Origin: Anthonomus grandis grandis | Lineage: Eukaryota; Arthropoda; Insecta; Coleoptera; Curculionidae | Reading direction: 5' to 3' | DNA length: 64,000 bases | Assembly (NCBI RefSeq): GCF_022605725.1 | Contig: NC_065546.1 | Coordinates: 48,418,227-48,482,226, forward strand | Part shown: one piece after another, positions 1 through 11,494 of the stretch | Layout of the letters: each line of letters begins with the position of its first letter | Numbering within the stretch: the first letter of the stretch is position 1 | The notes under the pieces: generated by a model | The model's input: the letters and a program-made list of their open reading frames with translations, nothing else | Told to the model about the DNA's origin: nothing | Databases searched by the model: none | Program-made: the position numbers and the translations under genes

Positions 1-1296
1 GCTTTAAAGTAGCTATATTCATCCATTATCTAGATCCCTTTAACTTATTTTGACTAAATCTTCAAGAGATTTCTAGTAATAATTAGATCAAATAGCAAAA
101 TATATAAACAATTAGTCATTAAATCAATTTCAATTAGCTCAAAAATATAAATAGCTAAAGCCTCTATATATATATATATATATCGTAACAAAAAAATTAG
201 AAGATATTTGATTTCCGGTTTAGTGCACGCACGACTAAAATTATATTAACAAATACATTGTGTAACTCATGTGCAAATCAGTGTATTGGCTAATACGCTC
301 TATAACGTTTCTATTTATCTCAAAATTTAATAATTATATATCCTGACTGGTTTTAGTGGTTCATTAATATTATATAATGTTATAAAGGTTTGTTTCCATA
401 AAAAATATTACGTATATTCATATAGTTATATAGATAATAAAATTCATAACTACGTGATATTTTCCTGCTAGCTAATACTTTAAAAATCAAATGGGTCTGA
501 TAGATGTATTCTAAATAAACTAATGTAGTGTTCGGAATATTTACGCTTATTTTAATAATAATGGCATTTGTATTTTAACAGTTCTTGATATAGGCATCCA
601 TTTTTTATATCATCATTACTTTTTTAAATCACCGTCTAAATCTTCCTAAATTGTGGTTCTCTTGCTTAGTTTACCGATTTAGAATAAAAAAATCAGTTAC
701 ATAATGTACTAAATAGTATAAATTAAAAAGTAAATTTTCGGTTTCTTGATTTGAATATTGTCAATGTGAATAATGGTTTTTATTTGAATACCATTTTATT
801 AAATTTGTAGCAATTTGTTTTCTAAATCATAATTTATTTTCCTTTAATAATACCAAACTTTTTTCATCATCGATAAATAATAATTCTTTATTATTTATCT
901 TACGATTTAAATATAAAATAATTATATTACTAGCAAAGAACATTGAAACACAGTTCCTTCAGGTAAATTTTAACATTAGACCTTATGTCTTTTCCGGTAA
1001 CTAAAATCCGGTAAATAATTTACTATTAACAAAATACATATAATGAGAACAAAATATATATATGTAAACCGAATATAAAAGATCAAAAGAAGACAATGCA
1101 GAAGTCTTAAGACAGAGTCTTCAATACCAACATTTTGGATTCAATTTGTAAGATAGGTATAACTCGATTAGTTTTCACAGTCATTCTAAGCATCTAACAT
1201 CTTGTAATTTAAAATGTCAAATATCTTAAAGAATAATCTAACATTACAACAACATATACTCTATTAATACCAATAGTTTCCATTATAGAATATTAG
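1..1296. other. AT-rich DNA without recognisable genes
   Basis: No coding pattern or transposon domain is seen on either strand. The stretch is strongly A+T rich and contains a short (TA)n tract listed separately. It ends where the long inverted repeat of the next element begins. Confidence 0.6.
165..183. repeat. (TA)n microsatellite
   Basis: A run of alternating T and A, read directly. Such tracts are common in AT-rich insect DNA and are prone to length change. Confidence 0.85.
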
Positions 1297-1826
1297 CGGA
1301 GTAAAACCCGGCTCGAATTCTCGCGTTTTTTTTTCGAGGTATAACCACATAAGTCCTATACTAAATTATTGGGAATATTACTGGGCATCTGAAACCGAGT
1401 TCTACGACATCGCTAGGGTGTCCTGATTTTTTATATATTGAAAAAACTTCAAGAATCGCGATAATTTAGAAACTCAACTTTTTGACACATAACTCGCTCT
1501 ATCGCAAAAACTGCTCTAGCTACTAAAATGACTTTTTTTTAAATTTTTAAACGCATTTCTTTGCGGACATATTGCAATAGAAAAAATTGAGGCAGTGTTT
1601 TTATTTGTTTGTTCAAAACATTTAAAAAATGTGCTGGTCACCGTTTATGGAGATACTTTTTTCAGCAATCAAAAAACTTTTTTATTTAAAGGAATTTTAC
1701 CATATAGTCTTTGAAGAAAATGTAGCAGACACATTAGAAAAGTTTTTAAAAGAAACTGCAACCATTTATCTCAAATAGATTTTGAGTTATCGATTTTTGA
1801 ATTCGGAGCTCAAATCGCAAGTGATC
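1297..1826 (+). repeat. Left long terminal inverted repeat
   Basis: Matches the reverse complement of 3123-3646 over almost its full length. Conserved landmarks are GAGGTATAACC near the outer end, the CAACTTTTTGACACATAACT block, and ATTTATCTC followed by ATCGATTTTT near the inner end. Confidence 0.85.
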
Positions 1827-2240
1827 GCGCGCCAATTGAAAAGGGATTTATTCCACTCACAGGGTTGTAGTCACAGACAATTTCTTCTTTTTACTAACTG
1901 TACTTTATTGTACTGTACTTAATTTAACTGCACTTTTTACTACTGTAACAGTCTGTTCAGTTTACTGTAGTACGTTTCTGTCTGACGTGCCGGTTAGTGA
2001 TTGTATATAAAATGTAATACGATTTTAATTAGGATTTGGATTAAATAAAAGGCAAAAAATAGGGTTGACAAGGGAAACAAATTCTAAGAAAATAAAAAAA
2101 ATTGTCGGAGTGGCGTTCTGAGGATAAATCGAAATGTGGGTAGTTCTTATGAACGGTTTGCTCCCATGCACTTGCTGCATGTAAAACTTTTCTCCATAAA
2201 TAAAAGGCACTCGTTACATTAGTTTTTTACTTTCCAAAAT

Positions 2241-2454
2241 TTAGTACATTTCTGATTCCGAATCAGATATTTCATTTTCAAAATTCATTTTATTGCTGCA
2301 CGATTTGCATTTGCATTGGCAGCAACATTTCAAGCCATGTGTTACACAAACACATCGGGTGGTGCAGCCTCTGTCGGAACAGCAAATTGATAGAGCACTT
2401 CGAAGATTTTCCGATACAGGTTCTTTCGTGGTTAATATAGGAGTCCAATATTTT
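2241..2454 (-). pseudogene. CXC (TSO1-like) cysteine cluster, C-terminal gene fragment
   Basis: The minus strand encodes ICCSDRGCTTRCVCVTHG followed by LKCCCQCKCKSCSN, then an acidic tail (FENEISDSESEMY) and a TAA stop. The spacing Cx(n)CxCx(n)CxxCxC is that of CXC/tesmin-type zinc-binding clusters, which occur at the C-terminus of several DNA-transposon-associated proteins in animals. The preceding residues (KEPVSENLRSALS) fit the usual proline-rich lead-in to this domain. With the fragment at 2459-2671 it forms the two ends of one gene whose centre is gone. I infer a DNA- or metal-binding role from the motif only. Confidence 0.5.
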
Positions 2455-2458
2455 ATAT

Positions 2459-2671
2459 TTATATAGGTTTTTCTATAGACAACATGAAATTAAACTTAAT
2501 CCTACCATCCAAAATCTCCTTTTTTATTTTCAATAATTTTTTCCCGCAAGTGTCCTTTCTTTTTTCTGCTGCCTGAAGTATTGTCTTCAGGCCGGTTTCG
2601 GTAGGATTCTGAATTACCAAACTATTGCCTTGGTCTACAGATTTGCCACAAAAAATACATTTCACATCCAT
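2459..2671 (-). pseudogene. N-terminal fragment of transposon-encoded zinc-binding protein
   Basis: An open frame on the minus strand inside the long-TIR element. It starts at an ATG giving MDVKCIFCG; an upstream GTG in the same frame is not needed. Early in the fragment is a Cys-x2-Cys pair (KCIFCGKS), followed by a helical segment with NPTETGLKTIL and AAEKRKD. This layout resembles the N-terminus of long, mostly uncharacterised insect and cnidarian proteins that begin with a short zinc-binding motif and end in a CXC-type cysteine cluster. The frame stops after ~70 residues, while the cysteine cluster lies just downstream in another frame, so the middle of the original protein appears deleted. 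The function is not established. Confidence 0.45.
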
Positions 2672-3122
2672 CTCTTCAATGTTTAGAACCACTCAATCAC
2701 TATATTATACTAACTAAAACACAACTACTCACTATATACTATATGCGCACATTAATCGTCTTTGATTTTTATTTTGAATATTATTTTCGTAAAACAACGC
2801 AAGAAGTCATAAAAAGAACTAAAATGAAAGGGTTAGCGTCTTTGAAAAACTAAAAAAGCACATTTATATTTTTTCGACTCGCCACTAATCCCAACGAAAC
2901 GGAGAGCGCAGGATTGCCGGGATGCCGCGCCGATTTATTTGTATACTAGACGCATTTAAAAATATTGTGCATGCCAATTTTTCGAATTTCAAATTTTGGG
3001 GTATCAACTGTTCAAATAAATAGGTATTTCAAATAAAAAATTTCAATATAATAAATACCTAGTAAAGCGTACTTGCAGTGCGCGCGGTTAGTAGCAAGTT
3101 GCCGCGGGACAATTTCGAAAGT

Positions 3123-3646
3123 GTTCCTGCGATTGGAACCCCGAATTGAAAAATCGATAACAGATCTATTAGAGATAAATGGTTAAAGTTTTTTTTTGAA
3201 CTTTTTTTATGTGTCTGCTATATTTTTTTCGCAGACTGTATGGTAAAATTCCTTCAAATAAAAAAGTTTTTCGATTGCTGAAAAAAGTCTCTCAATAAAC
3301 AGTGACCAGCACATTTTTTGATAAACAAAAAAAACACTACTTCAGTTTTTTCTATCGCAATATGTACGCAAAGAGATGCGTTTCAAAATTAAAGAAAAAA
3401 TCATTTTAGTAAGTAGAGTGGTTTTTGAGATAGAGGGAGTTATGTGTCAAAAAGTTGAGTTTCAAAATGACCGCGATTTTTGAGGTTTTTTGAATATGAA
3501 AAAAATTGGGTCACCCTAGCGATATCGTAAAACCCGATTTCAGATGCCAATAAATATGCCTAATAAAAAAGTATAGATTTGATCTGGTTATACCTTCAAA
3601 AAAAAAATCGATAAATAAGCGTCTTTCGACCGCGTTTTTACTGCAC
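3123..3646 (-). repeat. Right long terminal inverted repeat
   Basis: Inverted counterpart of 1297-1826. It contains AGTTATGTGTCAAAAAGTTG, the complement of the left-arm block, and ends with GGTTATACCTTC followed by an A tract. It differs from the left arm by scattered substitutions and by an insertion near the outer end. Confidence 0.85.
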
Positions 3647-3689
3647 TATATATTAACTTGTTGTCTAAAGCCGTTTCGTAGCCCTGTCT

Positions 3690-4050
3690 AAAACTCTGTT
3701 TTGGTACAAGAAAATCTTAATTTGAGTTTAGAAAGAAGTAAAAATTTAGGCAGAAGTTTATTAATTGTTATGTTTTTCTTGTATATTTCTTGGACAAGTT
3801 ATGCAAGAAAAACACTATTTTTAGAATATCCAAACACTATTTGGAAAACTATCCTTGTCTAAGTTTATAAATTAGAAGAGTATAGGAGTAAAATGAGGTT
3901 TTCTTATATAACTGGATAAAATATGCGAAAAAAAAACTATTTTCAGATGATGCACATACTATTAAGAAAACTAAACGGTGACCTAGAAATAGGGAAAAAG
4001 TTGAATTCTCATTATATCATGTCTTAGTTTGTAAATTAGAAGAGTAGTAT
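3690..4050. repeat. ~170 bp tandem repeat, left block
   Basis: Two to three diverged units recur here, recognisable by ACTATTAAGAAAACTAAACGG, GTTTATAAATTAGAAGAGTA and GGACAAGTTATGCAAGAAAA. The same units resume at 5694 after the LINE insertion. Units to the right are spaced about 167-170 bp; one spacing here is shorter (~127 bp), indicating a deletion. A nucleosome-sized period suggests a satellite remnant, which is inference. Confidence 0.65.
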
Positions 4051-5693
4051 TAAAAGAGTAGTTAGCTAATTTGGCTGGCTATATTATTAGAATAAATGTT
4101 AAGTTTTTTAAGCTTTTGCCAAAAAAGTTTTTTGTTATTAAAACTAGAGGACACCGCATGACTAAGATACTGTCTCTTCTCTTGACGAATTGCAACATTA
4201 GTTTGATTTTTAATTTGTTTGTAGGAATTCCAGTTTGCATCAGTTTTTGTCTTTTGGTATTTTTTATATGCCTTGTCTTTTAAGGTTATTATTTTTTTAA
4301 TAATAACCTGAGCTTTTAAATATTCCTAACAATATAAATAATCATTTTATTTAAACATCAGTTCAAAATAACCCAATAGATGTAGAACTTTTAGAGTTTT
4401 ACAGAAACAATCAAAAACTTGAGATGCCAACAAGTAAATTTAATTTTTGTGTCGTATCCACCGATGTTGTGCGAAAGTATTTGTTTGAAATAAAGTCGCT
4501 TGCTACCAGGGCGGATCAAATAAATCTTGATATGTTGCTATTGTGTGTGGATTCGATTTTGCCGTATATAGTTCATATTGTCAATTATTGTATTTTAGAA
4601 AATTGTTTTCCTGATGTTTGGAAGGTGTCAATTTATTCACTTTTAAAAAGACAAAACATTAATGATAAGTATATTGCCAGTTTTATCCAAGGTTATGGAG
4701 AAGATAATGAATGCTCAGATAAGGGAGTATCTTGATTCCCACAAAATCTTACCAGAATATCAGTCAGGTTTAGATCGGGGTTGGGCTGTACAACAGCACT
4801 TCTGAAAATTACAGATGATATAATTGAAGCCACTGATCGTGGAAAATCTACTGCACTAGTGCTGTTAGACTATAGCAAGGCATTTGATCAAATCAATCAC
4901 AAACTGCTTTATGCGATTTTGAGCTATGTGGGGTTTGACTATAATGTATTTTCTCTCATTAAAAATTATTTAACAAACCGGAAACAGTTTGTCGAAACCA
5001 GCAAAGGTGTATTATCCGAAGGTACACTGGTGTGTGGGGTACCACAAGGCTCTATCCTGGGGCCAATTTTGTTTTGCATTTATACTTGTAACCTTACTAG
5101 TTGCCTAAAACATTGTAAAGCTCATTTGTATGCGGATGATACACAACTATATTTTTAATTTTTTCCTGAGCAAAAACAAAGTGCTACCAGCAAAATTATT
5201 AACGATCTGGAACGATTGATTAGTATTTTCATTAAACACAATTTAGTTATAAATGCATCAAAATCAAACTTTTTAATTTTTGGTAAGGATCGGAGATTAC
5301 TTAAAGAAGATTTAATTTTAATGGCTTCTGCGGAACGACTTTCGCATTCTGATTTTTCTCGTAATTTGTGGCTTTATATTGGCACCAATCTTCGATACAA
5401 ACAGCATGTAAGTAAAGGTATTCAATTGGGCTATGCAAATTTTGAAAAGGTTGTTTCCATCTAGGCATTTACCTTCAATATCACAAAAAATAAACTTATG
5501 TGATGCACTAGTGTTGAGTCATTTTAATTTTGCTGACGTAGTGTATGTGCCATGCTTGGATCAAACAGATAAAGACAGAATACAACGGGTTCAAAAATCT
5601 TGTTTACGATTTATATAAGGTATTCATCGCCCCGAACCTATCATGTAAACAGTGGCAAATAAAAGACTTATTATTATTATTATTATTATTATT
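4051..5693 (+). mobile_element. LINE (jockey/CR1-like non-LTR retrotransposon) with (TTA)n tail
   Basis: A 5'-truncated LINE lying inside a tandem repeat. It carries a large part of the reverse transcriptase and ends in AAATAAAAGACT followed by a (TTA)n tract at 5668-5693. A short-repeat 3' terminus instead of poly(A) is typical of CR1-related LINEs. The segment 4051-4380 contains no recognisable LINE protein and may be a 5' junction or older sequence. The C-terminal part of ORF2 after the CLRFI motif is missing before the 3' tail, so an internal deletion is likely. No clear target-site duplication was found. Confidence 0.8.
4395..5640 (+). pseudogene. LINE ORF2 reverse transcriptase, frameshifted
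   Basis: The frame runs from a pre-RT connecting region (FNFCVVSTDVVRKYLFEIKS) into an RT with the expected order of motifs: SKVMEKIMNAQIREYLD, QSGF, LLDYSKAFDQINHKLL, GVPQGSILGPILFCIY and the catalytic YADDTQLYF. Thumb-region motifs LCDALVLSHFNFADVVY and RIQRVQKSCLRFI follow. One missing base near 4770 separates the QSGF segment from the frame starting GCTTALLK. A stop follows YADDTQLYF at ~5156 and further shifts occur near 5460. All catalytic residues are readable, so the copy is fairly recent compared with the other LINEs here. It encodes no functional protein as it stands. Confidence 0.85.
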
Positions 5694-6062
5694 TGCAGAT
5701 GATCAAAATACTACTTAGACAGCTAAACTGTGATATAAAAATAACGGGTAAAGTTGAATACTCATTTATATATCCTTATCTCAGTTTATAAATTAGAAGG
5801 GTATGGAAATAAAGTGATATTTTTCATGTATAATTGGACAAGTTATGTAAGAAAAATACTATTTTCAGATGATTCAATCACTATTAAGAAAATTAAACGG
5901 TGATATAGAAATAAGGGGAAATGTTGACTTCTCATTTATATATCTTCGTCTCAGTTTAAAAATTAGAAGAGTATAAATATAAAGTAATGTTTTTCTGGGA
6001 TAATTAAACAAATTAGAAACAATATTTCTAGATAACCCAAAAATTATTAAGAAAACCAAATC
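5694..6062. repeat. ~170 bp tandem repeat, right block
   Basis: Continuation of the array at 3690-4050. Landmarks recur at about 5710, 5880 and 6047 (CTATTAAGAAAA-type block) and at about 5785 and 5950 (AGTTTAAAAATTAGAAGAGTA-type block), giving a period near 167-170 bp. Divergence among units is substantial. Confidence 0.65.
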
Positions 6063-8194
6063 AAACGGCTTTATAACATTGATCTAAATATCATCTTAGT
6101 CAAGGGAATTGTAAGTACCCTTTCTAAAATTTTTAAAAAGCGTAGTTACAATACTGATACACATAATTGTGATGTAAATAATTAAAATTTCTATATGTAT
6201 TAAGCTGAGGATTAGCGTTTTTTACCTTAACCATTAAATTACCAAAAATTAAGTCGTGATTATGAAAATCTGAAAAAGCCCTATTATCATATTTATTTAA
6301 TTATAAAAAAATCAAATGAATGCTTATCACCAATGCTTTTTATAGTTTAAAAACTAATATTTAAATCTTTTAACCAAATAACTTCATCAACCATAAAAAC
6401 ACTATGAGAAAATATAACTTTAAGTTTATAAAAAAACATCGAGATAATTAAATATATGTGCTTTATATGGAGTTTCCAGTTAATCCCTAAATTTACCAAG
6501 TTAACAGCGTTCATAAGAAGAGTTTATTCAAGCAAAGAAAGAAATATGTTTATTAACATTAAACATAAATATTATGAGTGGTGCAAAAACTTATAATAAT
6601 TTATATGATATCATAAATTAACCCTTGGAAGAAATAGGCCCAAAAATAAATATTAAGGCATAATTAATTGCAAATTGCTCGAGAAAATAATAAGTAACAG
6701 ACATAATAATTTATTAAATTTTTCATGGTGCAGTTTCTAAACAAACAAGTCAACAGCAGATATAATTAAAATATTAAGGGAAAAATATAATATGATAGAA
6801 CACAGTTGATTGTTAAGAAAAATTAAATTTTTAATGGTTTAAGGAAAATAATCCTTAAAAGAATACAAGAAAAAACTTTTTTACATTAATAAAATAATTT
6901 CTCAAGAGTTATAAAATGTATATTTATTTAAGTTAAAAGAAACCTTAGAAATTTGTATAACTTGTACGCAATAAAATGTTCCTTATTGCAAACCGCTTTC
7001 GGCTAGTAAGCCGCCTGTGCCACCACAAAAGGCAGAACAAAGTTTAAGTGAAAGGTATATTCAAAATGGAGTTTTATGAGCAAATTAAATGAGAATTGGC
7101 TATATATAATATTAAAAATAATTTCTCAATATAAAGTAATTTTCCTTTTAACATAAATGAAAAACCCTTTACTGAATTGCTTCATAAAAGTTTTCCAATA
7201 CTAAACATCATAGAAAAGCACTGAAAACGGACCATTGAGCTGTCATTATGCTATGTCAGCTAAAACCTCAAAGAGAATTTTCTATATGACTACTGGGTTT
7301 TTTTGCGTATTAATTAACAGCCAATAAAAACCAAATAAAATTTATTTCATTAATGAGATTTTTTTAATATTTAAATTGACACCCGTTATCCATAATAACT
7401 CAAAAATTTAAAAAGAAGAAGTTATAAAATTTACTTTTTGTAATCAGGGCCTAATTATAATTCCATTGCCAATAACTTTGCAATGTGACAATGGCGAGTC
7501 AAGTACCAATTTAATCACAAATCTGGTTTTAGACTGCAGTCCGTGGACAACAAAACTTTTACAATTATGGGCGCCCCTTGAAAGTTACCTTGCAAGTTCG
7601 CTTAGTAATGCAAACTCATGATTATGTTATGAAACTGTAACTTTTATAAAATACCTTTAACATGCAACTTTCCCACTTGAAATTTAATTAAAGTTCCTTT
7701 AAATAAGTTATTTAGAGCCGGTACCGGGTTTATTATTTGAAAATAGGTGAAAACTATACAGTAAAGTTTCACTGTTATCTTTCGAAGTTTTAGCATAAAC
7801 TGAAAATAACGGTTTATTAAATATTATAATTAGTTTTTTTAAATGCACACTTGAGGAAATGTAGGTTAAAAATTAGAAGTAAAATATTGAATGCTATATA
7901 AATAAATATATCCAAAATCTAGTAAGGTATCTAAATTAATTTTTATAATAATAAAAAATTTATTCAAATTTATACCTTGATTAAATTAATATTAAAAACT
8001 AACAGTAAAGTGCTGCATTTGAATAAATATACCTAAAATATATTTTGGTAATTAATATTTAATCAGGTTCATATTATATGAATTAATAAAACATTTATTA
8101 AAGTACAGAACTTAAACTAAAATTTATGTCCTAAATTTTTATGTGTAGGTGTCAAAAATTGAATTTGAATGTTAAGATTTGATTAGGTTTAAAC
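6063..8194. other. AT-rich DNA without recognisable genes
   Basis: No coding or transposon motif was recognised. The part at about 7440-7740 is somewhat less AT-rich and non-repetitive to the eye. It has no sizeable ORF. Confidence 0.5.
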
Positions 8195-8633
8195 TGTTAT
8201 GAAAATGCTAATACGTTAACTATTCTCATAGTTCTGTACTGTTGTGCCCGTATTTTGTTGTTTAAGTTGATTAATTTAGTGTTAAGGAGAACTATTAAGG
8301 AAGTTTGATTTAATATTTTTATCTATGATGTCTATTCCTTAAGTAGTTCGTCTTGTTTGAGATTTCCATTTAGGTCCCAATTTTAGGTTATTTAGGAGAA
8401 ATTATTGTAAATCCCTGTAGTTTATATTTTCTAGAATTTCTATACTTGCTTACTTTGACTGACAGTATTCTCTTGCAGTTACTGGTCTCCATAAAAAAAA
8501 AACAATATACAAACGTGTCTAAATTATTTCATGTGACTTTAAACGCGATCCCTGCGTTTCATGACAAATTATACAGTTTTAATTATTTAGTCAGTCTTTA
8601 TCTTGAAATTAATTAAAAGACAGTCAACGCGCA
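8195..8633 (+). repeat. 5' LTR of the gypsy element
   Basis: Aligns along its length with 11495-11902. Shared blocks include ATTCTCATAG, TATTTTGTGG/TATTTTGTTG, TATATTTTCTAGAATTT and the terminal GACAGTC. It starts with TG; the 3' end is approximate because the two copies differ there. Confidence 0.8.
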
Positions 8634-9031
8634 GTGGAAAAGCAAGAGAAAAGATACCACAACCAGAGAAAAAACAAGAAGAACGAGACAAGAAACAAAA
8701 AGAAGAACAAGACAAAGAACATCAAGATTTGATGACCTGAAGAAAGAAAATGAAGAGCGAAAGAGAAAATAAGAAAATCTGATGAAGGCCATAAAAGAAG
8801 ACTTGCTAAGCTTAAAATCAGATCCTAGAAGAACGGGATAAGAAAAACAAGAGGAACAGGACTGACAATAAGAAGAACGAGTTCCACAACTTCGAAAAGG
8901 TCTTGAGACAAACCAATGACTTACTTTAAAGCAACAGTTGAAGAAGAATTTAGAGAAGTACATAAAAAATACGAGAACTAGAATTAAAAGTAATACGTGC
9001 TTCTATTTATTTAGATCTTAAAATACAAATT

Positions 9032-9400
9032 ATGAAAGTTGAGACACCAAAATTAAACGGCAAAGAAGCATGAAGTACCTTCTCGAAATAGTTCGAGGAT
9101 GCTGGCAAGGAAAATCACGCTCAATTGAAATCTAGGAGACAGCAATCTAAGCAAAGTCTGCAACAGTTTCAGGCCGATGTTGGTCGATTAGTAAATTTGG
9201 CTTATCCTTCAGACCCAACGGAGTTCTGGGAGCAAATTTCTATAAATTGACGATGTTTGAGATCCAGATATCAACCATGCTCTAAGGATGGTTCATCATA
9301 TAAGTATTTCGGAAGCTTTGACCCATAAGGTTTGGAATATAAGGCAGTTTTTCAAGCAACTAGAAGGCAGACACGGATAAGACATTTTTGGCTAGAAAAC
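9032..9400 (+). pseudogene. gypsy gag fragment
   Basis: Starts at an ATG giving MKVETPKLNGKEA, the usual opening of insect gypsy Gag (the next codon, normally Trp, is TGA). It continues in the same frame through another stop into QLKSRRQQSKQSLQQFQADV and GRLVNLAYPSDPTEFWEQIS, the recognisable Gag core. A segment between the two parts is shorter than in full-length relatives. The region downstream (ALTHKVWNIRQFFKQLEGR) is out of frame. Two in-frame stops and several shifts make this a clear pseudogene. A long antisense ORF over 8613-8963 is a by-product of the purine-rich sequence between LTR and gag. Confidence 0.7.
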
Positions 9401-10205
9401 CTAATAGGCCATTCCGCTGTTGGAATGTGGGCCCTAAGCCTTTGACAGGCTCAATGAACCAGGAAAACCTTATGAGGTGCAAACTAGCTGGGTGCTACCA
9501 AGCTCCACGTATAAGAATAAATTAACTGCCATATCTTGGAGAGAGTTTGATGGGACTGGGAGAAATATGCGGCCCTGAGTGTGAGATGCTGATGGATACA
9601 AGCTGATTGATGATATGGTGAATATGGATCCAGTTATACCATCATGTACCCGAACATCGTAGCTAACTGTAAAATTTAACCACCACCAAATTTAATTCTG
9701 AAGTCAGCGAATGGAAAAACCATCCCGATTATTAGATGAAAAGATTAAGAAATTGTTTTGATTAAGCCCATGGATAACTGTAAAGTATACGGTCAAGGAA
9801 TTCTTCCAACAACGACGTTATCCATCTAAAAGGTTCCATCCATCTAGTGTTTTGATTCGAATGGTAAAATTGAAAGGATATAATCAATACCTAAAACAAG
9901 CTGGAAATATTATAAAGGTAGCAGCAGTCATGAAAGATGCTGATACAAACCGTCAGTCAAGCAGACTTTTCTTCTATGTTTACAACTCTTCTGCCAATTT
10001 AACCATGGACCAGTGTAGTATATTGCGACGTCTTCTGGAAAAAAAGATGTAATTTTTTTGCACGATAATGACCTTGGAAGTACGGATTTGGTGCAGCATC
10101 TAATTAATACCTAATTAATACTCGAAGGATTCCGATAGCTAAACAAGGTAAAGTTTCTCAATGCTTTAAGGAAGGAGGACAGAAGGAGTGAGAAAAACAT
10201 TTTTA

Positions 10206-11250
10206 CTAGAGAAGATTCATCCTTACCAAGAACCCAAAGTCCTTGGATATCTCTAGTTGTACTAGTAAAGAAAAAGGGCGGCTCTACCAGATTTGCATTA
10301 ACAGTCCTAAATAGTGGACACGGCAAATATAATCTAGGATCAGTGTAATGACCTAGTATTTGTCCTTATTTATGACCTGAAGTCTCGGGAAATTTTAAGC
10401 CAGAATGGGAAGATATTTTTCACAAATCTCGAAAACTAAAAGCTTACTGGGCTCAATGGAGTTCGCTAGTTATAGAAGAGGAATTGTTAAAAAAAGTCTG
10501 GAAAAGAGTAGATGAGAAAAAAAGATATATCGGACAGTCCTTCCTCGAAAACGGATTCCAGAAGTTCTTGAAGCTGTCCATGGTGGTGTTGTTCGAGGAC
10601 ATTTTGGAGTTAGTAGGACCTTGGCAAAAGTGAGAGGCAAAACGGTTTTACTGGCTGAACAGTCATCAAGATGTTGAATGGCTAGACCAGACAAAAATTA
10701 TGCAGTATTTTATTGGTGTACCCTTTGAACAAATCGCCATTGATAAAGAAGGATTTTTTTCTATTGGCAGCTCTGGAAATCGATATGCTTTTGTTGCTAT
10801 GGACTACTTTAGTACGTGGCCCGAGGTTTATCATATTCCAAACCAAGAAACAACCACAGCAGCTGAAGTGCTATTTCATAAGTAAATATGCTGATTTGCT
10901 GTTCCCAGAGAGATATATTTAAACCAAGGAAGAAACTTTGAGTAACGAATATTCCAACAAGCATACCAGTTGCTGGCAAAAACCACATTTAGGAATTTGA
11001 GAGTTATGGTAAACTTTAAGCAAACCAACTAGGGTATTTGTATATAACCATTTCCTTCTTCTATCCACAAGTCTACTGGAAAAAGCCTAGCAAAAATTAT
11101 ATTTGCTGATGAACTTCATTTACCTTTGAACATTGTTGCTGGGAAACCCGATAAGACTAAAATCCTTGAGTAGTATGTCGAGCATCTACAGCAGCATTTG
11201 CAAATGGTCCATGAAAGGGCATAGGATAAACTGCATCTAAAAAGTAATAG
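10206..11250 (+). pseudogene. gypsy pol remnant: RT start joined to integrase
   Basis: SPWISLVVLVKKKGGSTRF (about 10243-10300) is the first conserved block of a gypsy reverse transcriptase. Within ~70 bp the sequence changes to PEWEDIFHKSRKLKAYWAQW (about 10402-10460), the linker that normally lies after RNase H. The RT palm and RNase H are therefore deleted. Integrase follows with its HHCC region (EAVHGGVVRGHFGVSRTLAK, ~10565-10630) and catalytic-core start (PFEQIAIDKEG ... GNRYAFVAMDYFSTWPEVY, ~10720-10830, including the first catalytic Asp). A decayed C-terminal part (STGKSLAKIIFADELHLPLN, ~11070-11140) comes last. Many stops and shifts are present; no activity is possible. Confidence 0.8.
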
Positions 11251-11494
11251 AATAAAATCACGGTTTTAATCATGGGATAGTCTCATATAATCCACGGAGG
11301 ACGAAGGGCAAGTTACAAAAGCTTTAGAAGGATTGGGAAGGTCTCGTTTCTTGTGGTCACCAGATCCAGCGACGTCTGACGATGAAGATGAAAATTGTAA
11401 ACATCGTCCGGCTAAAGCCTTATCATGAGTGATAAAGTGATAAAGCTCTAGAGGTGTTGATTGATCGGAACGATCACACTTGAGAGGGGAGCAG

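Larger units (their letters stand above)
1297..3646 (-). mobile_element. DNA transposon with ~525 bp terminal inverted repeats
   Basis: The first ~530 bp are repeated in inverted orientation in the last ~525 bp with small indels, so the unit can fold back on itself. The outer ends share GTAAAAC and CGGTCGAA-like blocks, and the arms stay alignable inward to the ATCGATTTTT(G/C)AATTCGG block near 1790 and 3155. The interior (1827-3122) carries minus-strand remnants of a cysteine-rich gene and no recognisable transposase core, so this is an internally deleted, probably non-autonomous copy. I could not define a target-site duplication with confidence: TTAA occurs beside the right end but not cleanly at the left. 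The superfamily is unassigned; Kolobok-like or another long-TIR group is possible. The paired repeats are certain, the classification is not. Confidence 0.75.

Noticed and set aside
8613..8963. Long minus-strand ORF rich in Ser/Phe/Leu
   Set aside because: It is antisense to the purine-rich leader between the gypsy 5' LTR and gag; its composition simply mirrors AGAAGA-type repeats.
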